Source: Vanilla planifolia (Eukaryota > Streptophyta > Magnoliopsida > Asparagales > Orchidaceae). Taken from it: 64,000 nt of DNA. Shown here in pieces: positions 37,900 to 49,879 of the stretch; the first letter of the stretch is position 1, and each line of letters opens with the position of its first letter. The notes under the pieces are model-generated. The model was not told the DNA's origin. It did not search any database and saw only the letters and a program-made list of their open reading frames with translations. Both the position numbers and the translations under genes were made by a program. The DNA is taken from contig JAIUJO010000145.1 of NCBI GenBank assembly GCA_023846275.1, positions 1,075,001 to 1,139,000 on the forward strand, read 5' to 3'.

Positions 37900-38660
37900 G
37901 TCGAAGACCATGATGAGATAATATTACAAACTCACATAGAATAACTCCTAAGCCAAATAGTCAAAGATGCTAATATTAATGTGAAATTGGGTATGTAGCT
38001 TTGAATCAAGCAAAGTTAATTTTGGCTTCTATAAAAGCTTATAATGTTGGGAGACCTACATGATTTCCTAACGATTTCTATTTATTACTCCAAAAAACAT
38101 TGTATTTATTATACGTAGTAATGTGTGGTGAGTGTGAAAGATTTCAAGTTCACAACAAAAGCAATGCATCTATGAAATATAGCATATTTACATGGAATTG
38201 AGCGAATGATTTTCCTCAAAGAGTAGGGAAATAAAATTTAATTTTTCTATAGCAATAATTTGGTTCTACCTTTTATTTTCCATATGTAAAGCATACAAAT
38301 TGGTCCTTGATGATAAGGCATTTTCATGCATAAAATTTCTCAATATCAATGTTAACATGTGTTTGTGATGATGCATGCATATGCATATATGATGTATAAA
38401 CTAAAATATTTCTTTCAAATAATAAAATCCATAAAAATCAAACAATATAACATTTTTTTATTACTCAAGTCAAAAAAATTTTTTGAGCTTCCTATTTTCT
38501 AATATCAAATATTTGAAAATTGAGTGAAGTTCTAAGGGAACATTGTCATAATAATTCTTTTTTCCATGTAATTCACTAGTGAATAAAAATCTTCAAATAA
38601 TCAATGAGGGTTAATGATTCATATATTCTTAAGTTAACCATATATTACTTCAAGATCATA
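37900..38660. repeat. Repeat X, copy 2 (partner at 1-830)
   Basis: Collinear with copy 1 and in the same orientation. It ends at about 38,660, where aagataaagtaaaa begins a match to 9,398 onward. The junction thus joins positions equivalent to 828 and 9,398 of the first block. Confidence 0.75.
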
Positions 38661-39570
38661 AAGATAAAGTAAAATAAGCAAATCATGAAATGTAATAGCA
38701 AGAGAACATAAAAATAAATAAATGTTCTAATATTAGATTTGAAAATAAGATTTTTTTTTGTTAATTTAGTAATGTTATTTTATATAATTTGTAATAAATT
38801 CTAGCAAATAAAATATTTTTTTTTAAATTTAAAGATGCTAGTTTAATGATAAATTAGAAATTATTAAAAGCTCTTACAACAAACCATTCCTTAATACCAA
38901 GTTAATATAAAATGATATGCTAAAACTTATTTTTTGGTCATTGATAATTTAAAATTTCCTATGTTCTTGGTACATGTCCATATAAAAGCCTAGCTAAAAG
39001 TGCTATAGCTTTACAATCGAAAATCTTAGTATTGCTATCAATTAAATACTTTCCCAAAGCTTAAGACCAGCATTAAGCTTTAACATAAGGGATGTTAACC
39101 TAAAGAAAAGTGGTTTTAGAATACTAAACAAGAAAATCACACGTTCACTAGACAGACTAGAAACTATGATTAGATGAATAAATTCTCAAAAGTTGAAGTT
39201 AAATGATTAGGAGCTTTCTTAGAGATTTGATGCTCTTGAGAATACTAGATAATATTTTAGGATCTCCCTTTTTTAAGCCTTTCACTCTCCTTCTTAGGTT
39301 ACCTTAAAAATCATGTTCTGATATTGAATACACACAACATGTTTTTATTAAACTATCTTAATGGTAGCACTTTGTAATTTTTTTCAAATTACATTAATTA
39401 CATTATTGTGAGTATCACCATTCATAGATATCTTAAAGCTATAATGATAATTTTTTAGGGTAAGCTACGAAAGGTTATTATTTTTTCTTTTGCCAAAACG
39501 TGGAACATATTTTAGAATTATAAAGTATACTTTTAAAAATAAAAAATTCATCACAAATTTTGAAATTAAA
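38660..39570 (-). repeat. EL1 5' untranslated end plus LTR, lone copy
   Basis: Matches 9,398-10,340 along its length. It contains about 240 bp of the element's 5' untranslated region, the primer-binding site complement at 38,889-38,900 (ccttaataccaa) and one LTR from about 38,903. No gag or pol accompanies it. Because interior sequence is retained on one side, this is not a simple solo LTR made by LTR-LTR recombination. About 60 bp present in both LTRs of EL1 is missing near 39,118. Confidence 0.75.
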
Positions 39571-39739
39571 ACTAAGATAGATCTGGTTGATCAGCCTCAA
39601 CAAATGTGTATAGAAGATGGTAATCTTAATGTGAAATGTTATAACAGATTGATTAATGAATCATAATGTACATGCTAAGAAATTCTTTCCAATTGGAGTA
39701 ATCCAAACTAAGAATTGATGCATTATTAAAATGCTTTTG

Positions 39740-42430
39740 GCCAATATGAAAGATTTATGCTAGGTAGTCTACTTAACTATGATTTTACTTCTTACACAGT
39801 AAGATATAATTCAATACTATGCCAAACTCTATAACCATTCATATTCAAATAGTAGACAAGTGTCATTGTATTTATTTAGTAATAAATGAAATCATTAGTG
39901 CAATTGAAAGTCATGATAATGGTTCAAAGAATCCAAAGAAAGTCTGTAATGATTCCAAATAAATAGAGAGTCTGATATATTATCTAATTAAATCCAATGT
40001 ACTCAACTTGTGCCATTGAACAAGTCTTTACACAAGGTTGATATGGAAGACGTGCTGGCCAATGAATCAAGGAGTACTAGATGATTAGGATGTAGAAAAA
40101 TGTTTTGTAATTAAAATTGATGAACAATTACATTAGTTATTAGATCAAATGAGAAAGAAATTGCTTTGAAAGATGTGTCTTTTTTTTTATTCTTTGCATA
40201 TCTTATTCCTAAAAGGAACAATAAATTTTGTAGGTGGCTTAGTAGTGCACAACTTTTCTATTGTATTAATACTAAAAAAAATATTGTAATAATAATATGT
40301 TATGTAATCATTATACTTTATCAAATGTGCTCAAAATTTTATGAACCTTTCTTCTGTATCTTTGCTATAATCATGTTCATGTTTGATGGGAATATATTGG
40401 AATGGGTTGGACTGGTATTCTTTTCTATACAAAAAATAATGATCTTAGATATTAGAAGAATAGTTATCATTTGTTAAAATTGAGAGATTATGTGGTCATT
40501 GTTTTCCCTGATATGAAAGGAGCCACACCAAATAGGTTTATTCCTTTTTCCAAGGATATGATTAACTTGACATTTCTTATGTTGACCCAAGTAGTTTATC
40601 AAAATTCATTTCTTAAGCTAAAATCATAGATATATGTTAAAACCTTGTTGTTTTTTTGATATTTTAGTTCATTATTTTTAGCCCCAAATGCTTAGTAATT
40701 TTGATGAGAAAAAATTCAAGTTAACCATAATATGATCATATGAATGCATTCTTTACATTTCATTATGGAGGCATTAGTTTGACGACTCTCCTTATGACCA
40801 CTACATAATATATGAACACATCTCATCAAGCTTAATTTAAACTTTACAAACTCTTGGAATTTGTTATTAATTTAGAACCTCAAATGAATACAGTTACAAG
40901 CTCTTCAAGCCTACTAATTTGTTACTACATTTCCTTCCCTGAATAAGTGGTATAATTAAACTACTTTGGAAAGAAATTGATTCATTCTATTTAGTTGCAT
41001 TAATATATAGCTGGTGTTTCTAGTCCTTTTTTGAATCATTTCAATAATGATGTTTCTATAACACCAAATTATCATATAAATTTAAACAAAATTGTATTTT
41101 AATGGCTTAAATTTAGAGTGCTTTAATAGCTCCACCAAGTAGTCTCTAATCACACAAACACAACTTATAAGGCCTTGGTTATTTCTAGTCAGTCCACAAG
41201 AATTTAATTTTTTGAAAACTAGAGTCCATTGAACCACTTTTTTAATTATTCAATTGATTTCAAAAAATCACGAAAACAATGCATATTTTAGAATTTGAGG
41301 ACCTATTGAACTTCTCTACATAATTAAACAACATTTTACAATTCATAACCATTATGTTTAAATCTATCAGGAAAATAATACGGAATATTTGCTCATTGTA
41401 TTGTTTTCAATTTTTATCTTTTAGATATTACAACATATTGGAGATGGTAGAAAAACAAATTCTCAACAGCTATTTAGTTTGGGTGACTACCCTTCCATCC
41501 TTGTTGATGCATTCTATGAATCATGATGTTGGGTTTGTTTAATGCCATGACTCATTAAAAAGGGTTGCATAAGATTCTTTTGAGAGTCCTTATAAGCACA
41601 AAAACACATTTGTCTATAAATTGAAATTCAACTTTCTGAAGTTGTTATTAAAAAGTAATTAGCTATTTAGGACTGTCCACCTTAATAGAGATATTTTGGA
41701 AGGTTGATAATTATTCCATATTTTTTGTGACTTTTGAATACATCAATTAATTAACTCTAAGCTTGTCACATCCTGAATTGATAGTGAATTTACCATCGTT
41801 ATTGAGGGTTCAATAACTTTTGCCATCGTAATCTATTTTTTTCCAAGTATTGCAAAATATAAAATAGTGAGACGATTCTTTTTATTTGACTCCATGTCAT
41901 TGAGTATTCGCCACAACATTTTCTATGAAGGAACTTATATCTGAAGTATGTAAAGTAGATAATGTTTGAGGTTTAAACATTTTAAAAAAGCTTTATATTA
42001 TATACATCCATAATATCCTTTAGCTTCTTAACCAGTAATCCATACTTTTTAGAGTGAAGATAATCTTGTTGTAACTAGCCGAATGGTGCTTGCTTACTAA
42101 ATCACTATTACCCCAAAGAAAACCATTTATCACACTTTCTAAATATTGAGAAGAAAAGATATAATTTGATTTACAAAGTTTTATTAACTAGAGGATATGA
42201 CTAGCAAGTATTGCATCCCATTGAGAGTAATTTTTTTGCATGTTTTGTTAATCTAGTGTTCGAAGTGGACCACTTATTTCCTTCGTTGAAATACTGTGCC
42301 TTTTAGTTAAGGAATTGGAAACTAGTGTCTTTTTGAAGCAGGAGCTGCTTATCAATATTCCCCTACTTGTGTTTCATTTTTGTACATCTAATAAAGAAGA
42401 TCCTTTGTACATTAATCTACAAACAAGATG
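39740..42430. repeat. Repeat Z, copy 2 (partner at 11,860-14,400)
   Basis: Collinear with copy 1 in the same orientation. It ends at 42,430 beside a LINE RT fragment whose 3' part is lost, so this junction is a rearrangement breakpoint. Open frames inside it, such as 40,166-40,477, are not conserved in copy 1 and are likely chance. Confidence 0.75.
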
Positions 42431-42439
42431 TGCTCTGGA

Positions 42440-43330
42440 GATTAGAGAAGAATAACTTAATATTTTTTATTATATTTTTATCACCTCTTAAGAAGAGTAA
42501 AAGTCAATCTTCAAAACAAAAATGGGACTTTGGTTGATAACCACTTATAGTGGCCTAGTGCTTCACTTCACCTTGTATATTTTGTTTGTTTAAACTTATT
42601 CTTAGTACTTTACCTGCAATGTGGAGAAGAAATGAGGAAAGTGGGTTACCATTCTTTAGCCAATGAGAGAGTTAGATGGAACCATTTCCTTTCTTGTTAA
42701 TATTGACAAATAACTAACTTATATCATAGATACTCATCACCAGATTAATAAATTAACAATTGAAGTTAAACTTGTTTAATACATGTTTCCCTCATGATAT
42801 ATTATTGAACACATTGTTAAAGTCTAACAAGATAATAAAGCAATTAGCTTTGATCTTCTCTTTTAAATCTTGAAGTTGCTTCTATGAAAGTATGACTTTT
42901 TATGCAGGTAAGATATTTTTAATGACTTCCCCTTAGCAAAATCTAATTGGTCCAATGAGATGATAGTGGGTAGGAAACTCTATAGGCAACTACCAAAAAC
43001 TTATTATATTTTGAGAAACTAAAGATCCAAATTGTCATAAAGTCTTCGAAAGATATATTTCAGTTAGTTTTCAGAAGGAAAATTAATTTTACACTACTGC
43101 ATTCTTTTGATGATGGGCTACTAATAAGAAAATCATTGATAGCATCATAAATGTCATCTTGAAATATGAACCAACAATGCTTGTAAAACAAAACATTGAA
43201 CCCATACAATCAGCAAGCACATAAAGAATCCATCGAAAAAGTATTTTATTGTATTTTCTCCTTATTAACTAGCTGAATTACCATCTTATTTCTTTGTAAT
43301 GGGTCTAGCCATCATTAACCAAAGAACCTC
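42440..43330 (-). pseudogene. LINE reverse transcriptase remnant
   Basis: On the minus strand the front block reads DDIYDAINDFLIS near 43,150 (family: V-x-x-A-V-x-x-F-F). Next comes the D-F-R-P-I-S-L-C-N-V region as DFMTIWIFSFSKYNKFLV near 43,000-43,050. LDQLDFAKGKSL near 42,930-42,960 matches Q-S-A-F-V-K-G-R-x-I. FIILLDFNNVFNNIS near 42,810-42,850 matches the A-box L-D-F-E-K-A-F-D with its catalytic Asp kept. Further on, RKEMVPSNS and a G-x-R-x-x-x-H-F-P-H-F-F piece match the N-G ... R-G-L-R-Q-G-D-P-L-S-P-F-L-F block. The F-A-D-D box is absent because the fragment ends at about 42,440. Confidence 0.82.
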
Positions 43331-44195
43331 TAATTTTTCTTAGTAGGGAATAGTGGGACGTGATGCAATGCGCAACATATTTAGCAATTAAGTCCATCTC
43401 TAAGACCCAACTTAATTTGGATCTTTAATTCCTTTTATATTACCCTTCATTCACTTTTTATTAAACATTGTGTGGTTGACATTTGTCATTTTATCACTAT
43501 TATTAATCTATGCAGTACTTATCTTTTAACGCTGATCTATTTGATGTAGTCGCTACCAGTACATCACGTAGAGGTTCCACTTTGAGATGCACTAGTTCTA
43601 TTTGGACTTGGACCAATTTGAGGATTGGTTACTATACTTCTCATCAATCTCTGTTGTTATTATCATTTTGCAGATGAATTAGAGTAGAGCCATATTTATT
43701 GCATATTTCTATTTATTTTATTAGTGCATCAATTTATCTACAAGAATAATTTAATTTAAGTTGTTTAAAGAATAATTGAAAACTTTTTTGAGATTTTCAT
43801 CTTATATTTAGTAGAAACCTTCCCTTCAACCATCTCACAAATATATCTATAGAAAATTGGCTTGAAAGTTGATTTAAAAAGTGATTAAAATTTAGTTTTG
43901 GGTTTTATTTGTTGTCATCCACCACTGCTAACCATCGTTATCATCACCATTAGCGTTGACCCATCAACTTGTGCTAACTCTCTTTGACCCACATTAACCC
44001 CAAAGCAGACGCAAAGTGTTAATGCTTTTTTATCGAAGCTACTCGCTAAAATTGGAACCCCAATAGATGCACTGATCCACCAATGTCACCGTATACATTG
44101 CATCTTAAATCACTTTTCTCCATTACGAGTACTGAAAATGCATTTGCCCAGTAAGAAACTAATTACAATAATTAATTTTACAAGTTTTTAGGAAG

Positions 44196-44216
44196 TTTTT
44201 TTTTTTTTTTTTTTTT
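44196..44216. repeat. Run of 21 T
   Basis: An uninterrupted T tract inside the LINE. On the minus strand it is poly(A), which could be the tail of a retroposed sequence ending here, or simple slippage. The bases on either side show no convincing target-site duplication. Confidence 0.8.
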
Positions 44217-44419
44217 AATTTTGAGGTATTTATTTTGTAATTTTTTGTGGCTTCTAGAATTCTAAAAAGTTCTATAGAATTAAAAAAAAGTATCTTATAG
44301 TGCACGTAAATGTCTTCTCCATGCACTCCATGTTAGCAACCATGGTTCAATCATCTTAAACATTGTTAGTTCAAACCATGATAACTCATTGAAGTCATTT
44401 TCGTTCTCTATAACATGGT

Positions 44420-44620
44420 ATTCTTCTTCTTCAAACTTCAAAAATATATTACCAAATTAAGTTTTGCTACATTTTTTAAGGATGGCTTTAGCTCTCTTCA
44501 GCTTACAAGCAAGGGCCTACATTCCTTGCCTAGAAATTGGAAGACTCCAATTTTGAGCAATAATTGGAGAGAATTATACACTTTCAATCCTATTGCTTTG
44601 GACTCTATGTTGTCTAGGAT
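44420..44620 (-). pseudogene. LINE endonuclease-RT linker remnant
   Basis: The minus-strand frame reads NWSLPISRQGM, a stop, then LACKLKRAKAILKKCSKT and FGNIF. This matches the plant L1 ORF2 block W-x-x-P-V-x-G-x-P-M-x-x-L-x-x-K-L-K-x-x-K-x-x-L-K-x-W-N-x-x-x-F-G-N-I just upstream of the RT domain. It lies about 1.2 kb from the first RT block, roughly twice the usual distance, so something was probably inserted between. The endonuclease domain further upstream is not confidently readable. Confidence 0.72.
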
Positions 44621-45130
44621 AAGATTCAATTGTTGCTAGAGAAATGATCAATAATAAGGATTGACATATCAAGAACTTGTTCATATGTTTAGAAACTATT
44701 TTAGGAAGGCTTTGAGAAAATCATGACTTATTAGGGCTCTGTCCACAAGAATGGCCTTTATATATCTGAACCTTAGCAAAGTTATTTGACTATCCTTACT
44801 ATTTATGGAAGACAATTTGGTCTCCATCAGTAATCTTAAATCTCTTGAAAGATCTACTCTACTAAAAAAGGAGTTATTGGCATGCATAAAATAATAGCAC
44901 ATCAGGTAAACATCACCATATGAAAAAAATATTCTTAATTTTTAATTTTTAATATTGTAAGTACTATAACCAATACACCTATACTTTGTTAAAAATGTTG
45001 CTTCACAATAGTGAAAATTTAGTTTGTTGCAAAGGATGTCAAATTGTCTAGTAGTTGCAATGCATTCCATCATTGCCATTAACTTAATTTTATGTAATCT
45101 AAACATGTTATTAAGGCATCAAGCTACTGT

Positions 45131-45270
45131 AGAACTATCTACAACTAATATTTCGAAAAGTAAGACAATATCAACTACAATCTATAATGTCTACATTTTA
45201 AGAACTATCTACAACTAATATTTCGAAAAGTAAGACAATATCAACTACAATCTATAATGTCTACATTTTA
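45131..45270. repeat. Perfect tandem duplication, 2 x 70 bp
   Basis: Bases 45,131-45,200 and 45,201-45,270 are identical, each beginning agaactatctacaactaat and ending gtctacatttta. No mismatch is seen in 70 positions, whereas all other repeats in the window are heavily diverged. It lies within the decayed LINE, between the linker and DUF4283 remnants. Confidence 0.97.
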
Positions 45271-45849
45271 AGATTCCTGAAAGCTTCTTTTGGTCATTTT
45301 TGCGAATCACTTTTTTAACATTCTATTTAGTATCCTTTCTTATTGACTTGTCATTATTAACCACTATGAAGCCATTCATGACTATCCTAGAAAGCTTAAG
45401 AGTCTTTCCTTTTTCCTAATGGACTTTATTTGAGCTTTTTGGAGATTGAATATCTTCTTGTTGTTCAAACTATAATTCCTCCCTAAGTTTCAAATTAAAT
45501 TGATATTGTTTACTCTTAATTTATAATTGCTAATTAAAATTTATCATATTATCATTGAATTGATGCTTTATAGTACAACTAGGTTGTTTTTTATTATGCA
45601 TTTAGGTTTTGTGATTTAGTGGGGTACTGATATTGTTTAATGCATTAATAGCTACAAATGTTTGAAGTTTCACATTACATATTACTTAAGTAATTGGAAG
45701 TTTCTCTTCTTCTCCATTTCTTACATGAAAGGGTTTTGAACTTTTTCTTGCTTGCTTTGGACCATGGAGAATCCTTGTCTATAGTTTCTTCGATAATATT
45801 TGGGAACTTTTCATTACCTGTTTTTTTTTTCAATAAGCCTTTTGTACAC

Positions 45850-46270
45850 CCAATCTATCTAAAGATTTAAATATCTAAAGGAAGATTTTTAGTAAGAATG
45901 ACCAAAACAAAGACTAGTGCTCCATTGAGCCTTGTAAAGTTTATTGTCATTGCAAAAGTTTTAATGACTTCCTAAGCAATAATATGTTTGAGAATAGGGC
46001 TTACTTGTTGACCAACTTAATTGGATGGTGCTCCAAGAGATCTACGCTAGATTTTACAAAGGTTAGTATTCAGCTAAAAAGTTGGAAACATTCGAGTACC
46101 CTCATTTCAAAGTCTACAATTTATTTAATATTGTACATCCAACATCAAATGTTTTGCAATTTTAGAGAAAATCTTTGGAGCATATTCTTATCTCTTCATG
46201 ATAAAATCAAAGATGCCAATTGTTTTCAATTCATACTCTTTGAAATTGCATGTTGGGTCATCCAACTAAA
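45850..46270 (-). pseudogene. LINE ORF1 remnant, DUF4283 domain
   Basis: DUF4283 is a plant domain found in L1 ORF1 and related retroelement proteins, thought to bind nucleic acid. The minus-strand frames give FEMRVLECFQLF (family: L-x-V-x-x-W-x-P-x-F) and then, across frameshifts, AMTINFTRLNGALVFVLVIL and TKNLPLDI. These match the I-D-x-x-T-x-x-x-x-x-G-x-F-A-R-V-L-V-D-V-D-L-x-K-x-L-P pattern. Stops and frameshifts make it non-functional. A plus-strand open frame over the same bases (45,984-46,277) is a shadow. Confidence 0.65.
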
Positions 46271-46400
46271 AAAGTAACCTATTAAAGTGAGTTTGAATGG
46301 AGTAACCTTTTTAGAGACATCATCATCATCAAACAAGACTTTTTCTTCACATGTTGAAAAAACCTTTAGCATTATCATGATCGACAAGGAACAAAAACTT

Positions 46401-49400
46401 TCCTAAAATTCATGATAAAATAATGCCCACAGGGCCAATGTGCAAGAGATATACCCAATAAGGGAGAGCAGCAAACATACAAGAGATTGTCCTTAAAATC
46501 ATGTTGGAATTGTCAACTAGATCAGAAAATACGAAAAAAATTCTAACACCTAGCTGCGCTTGATTTTTATTCGTGAGGTTCTTTAGAAACTTGTGTCAAA
46601 AAGCGTCTCTTTATATTTTAAAAAATCAATAATGAGTAAGATAATGCAATTAATTATTATGAATGATTAATTTAAAATTTTATTAAAAAGAAACTTTTAC
46701 TCAAAATCGATGTTTTTCTTTGTTAATTATTTAAGCTTGGTCACATATCCTCTATAATATTAACTCTTCATTTTAAATATCAACTTGTTTGGTTATGATT
46801 CATTAATTTCCTTCATTTTAATTTACTTCTTATACGACATTTGAGTTTTGTGCATTCATCTTAAGCAAATAAGCTCCTTGCATTATGTCGAGAATATCTC
46901 AATGAGGGTGTGAGTGAATTATTGAGAAACAGATTATTTGTTTCTCCCAAAAATATCTTAAAAAATTTTTAAAATCATTTAAGATTAAATAAATATTTAA
47001 AAGTAATTTTGCTAAAATTTTAATTTTTTTTTAAATTTTTTATCTCTATTTAATAATAAAATTTCGAGAAAATTGTGAAATAGAAAGGTCAACAAAAATA
47101 TTAGAGTACACAAGCATTTTTTAGATGATTCAACTTAAAATCGGATCTATGTCCACTCTCAGGACAAAAATGGAATAAAAAAAGAATGTATATAAGTCCT
47201 TTACCAAAACAATGGATATGCCATACTATCATAACAATTAAACATAAAAAATAAGCTACCATGGCATTATAATAATGTTAGTTATCTAGAAGGAGCAATG
47301 GAGAGTGTCGAGTAAAATCTATACAAAGTAATTCCTACCCTTTAGAAATGATCAACAAAGCAAAAGTGTTTTAATTTAATATAATAGAAAAAGAATAAAT
47401 AAGAGCTTTGTTGTTTTCAAGAAAGAATATCTAGTTATCAAAGAAGGATGCAAAGTATATAAGTAATGATGAGCACTAGCTACTAATGGCTTTAATGTCA
47501 TTACTTCAAATGTTTCTTTAGAATTTTTTAAAAATTACATCAATTTACTTTGATAAAAAAATTACCCAATTTATAAACATTTTTTAATGGTTAAAAAGTA
47601 TTTACCAAACTAACCATTTGATATTTTTAATTGATAGTTTCTTAATTAAAAACTTAATATTATTTAAATAAAATTTGTAAGAACTAGTAAATATTGGTTA
47701 AAATAATCATCGCATATGAGCTACATGATTAAAAGAATCTTGGAATGCTTGATTGTGAAAATTACACAAATTGTGAGTTAGAAATAAAGAGTTATTTAGA
47801 TATTTCGATTTCATAAGAATTGTTAACTATGAATTATGATCTAATGGGTAGGTTTAATTTTATTTTTGGATTAAATGTAGACCATGTGATCATTTAACTG
47901 GGTGATCAAATAATTATTAGAGTTATGGCTTAAAAAAGATGATTTTGGTAATTATCATATGATTATAAAGTTGAATGATTAGAAAATTCACATCACTACT
48001 GCAATTTACAATTTAGCTATGAGGAAACAACATTAAATTTAGCTCCTACAGGATGTACTTGTTATTATTTTTTTCTTCTTCCAATAGATTTTGTTTGCTT
48101 TAGAAGTAGTTAGGTTTCAAGGTTAGTGTCACCAAGTTTATTCAAGAGAAAGTCACAACACTTACAATAAGATGATTAATTTATCTATAAATGTATAGAG
48201 TAGTGCCTTGATTTAAGATAATTCCATCTATGTTTAGGAGTGATGCATAAATTCAATTTTTGTAGCGAATGGGTTTGACATTAATGCTTTACGCCAAAAG
48301 GTGTTACATAGCTTTCGGTTAGTTATTCGAGTGGAATTAGTTTTTTAATTTTTAAATTAAATTCATTATTATGAAAAAAATAATGAAAGTTCAAAAAAAT
48401 GATTCTTAAGATAATCATGGTATGATTTCAAAGACATTAAAAACTAAAACATTCAATTTTAAGTTGATTAATTTAAATTTCAATTTAATTTTATAGATTG
48501 CATAGATAATTTAAATTAAACTACTTAAAAATAATAAAAATTTAACTCAAAACACATCTCTTTCAGGCCTAGCACTCTAAGGATTTGATATTTACTACTC
48601 TTCTTCTTTAAAGGTCAACAACACAAATTCATAGTTTTAGAAGTTTGTATCATCACTTTAAAGGCCCTCATCATCACTTATGTTGACAAAGTATATCTGA
48701 GCTTTATGATCATGTTAAAATCTCACAAATTGGGCTATTATCATCAAAATCTCTTCGATCCTCCACTGGGTTATTAGGATAAAAAATCGACCATTTTATT
48801 ATATATCAAAGTAAACCTTTAAAAGTTAAAAAAACATCCAATGTATATATTTAGTCGATCATACGAGTATTTTTTAATAAAAAAAGATTTAAATACCCAC
48901 AAATAATATACACACACACACATATCAATTTTCCATAGCCTAACTCTCAAGTGAACTTACACTATCAAAGTTAAGTTTAAAAAAACAAAAAGTGTAACAA
49001 AATTCTAAGAAATCACATTATCAAATTGTACTTGCAAGTTAAAAGCAAAATATTATCATGCTAGAAATCTAACAATTTTTCTCATTTAAAAGACCAAAAC
49101 ATGAATAAAATATCTACAAAGTAAAAAAAACCACTCAATTCTAATCTAATCTAAGGAAGTATCATGAATAACTACCAAGTTTTGATAGAAAGAAATAACT
49201 AGTAAGCAAGAAGTCTAAAAAGACAATCTAATATAGTCCTATATCAAATCCAATATTTTTGATGAGAAATAAGTATCAATTCTATTATTATTGATGTTGA
49301 AATAAACAAAATGAATTATCCAACTAATTTACTAGCTCAAAAAATCACTATCTTGGTGCTTACTTGAATTTTAGCAACTTGATCTTACTATAAAGGGGAG

Positions 49401-49879
49401 TTTATGGTGGCTCAACAAGTAATCTTTGAGCCATACAATAAAACTATTATGCACTAATGCAAAATATGAATATAACTATGGATTAAATATTATGAATGAA
49501 TGACATCAGTTTCTAACTAACAAAATGATATGATCATCTACTAACAAATTCAATATATATTCCCTTACTTTGTGACTAACAACATACTTAGCATCCAGTT
49601 CATGATATAATATAATTTCCTATGCATAAGAATCATGACAGGCCCTGCCACTTTTTCAAATAATGTAATCTAGCATTTGACTTGGTAATGATAATCACAT
49701 GGACATCCATGTAGTATTCTAATAGTTTTCAAGAACTACGAGTAGTCCAGAATAGAAGAAACCACACCGTTGGATTTCTTTTAGGACAAAATGTGTAATT
49801 TTTTTTTTCGAAATTATTCATACAATGGCTTCCTAGAATTGCTGTAGATTCTTATCATGAAATGTGATGCAACAATTAT
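46401..49879. other. No recognised feature
   Basis: Strongly AT-rich, particularly 46,900-48,540. A short (ac) run lies near 48,911-48,922. No domain, partner repeat or RNA gene was found. The first 200 bases could include the 5' end of the LINE. Confidence 0.45.

Larger units (their letters stand above)
42440..46400 (-). mobile_element. Decayed L1-type LINE
   Basis: A non-LTR retrotransposon on the minus strand. From its 5' end (right) I see a DUF4283 domain of ORF1 (45,850-46,270), a region where the endonuclease should be but is not clearly readable, the endonuclease-RT linker (44,420-44,620) and reverse transcriptase (42,440-43,330). DUF4283 joined to L1 ORF1 is characteristic of plants. 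RT is cut off before the catalytic F-A-D-D box, at the junction with repeat Z. A T-run, a less AT-rich stretch (43,880-44,160) and a perfect 70-bp duplication lie inside and may mark later events. Confidence 0.8.

Noticed and set aside
40166..40477. 103-codon plus-strand open frame with membrane-like segments
   Set aside because: It falls in repeat Z copy 2, and the aligned stretch of copy 1 (around 12,240-12,400) has no matching open frame. Phe/Ile richness reflects base composition.
45984..46277. 97-codon plus-strand open frame
   Set aside because: Antisense shadow of the minus-strand DUF4283 remnant, which has motif support.
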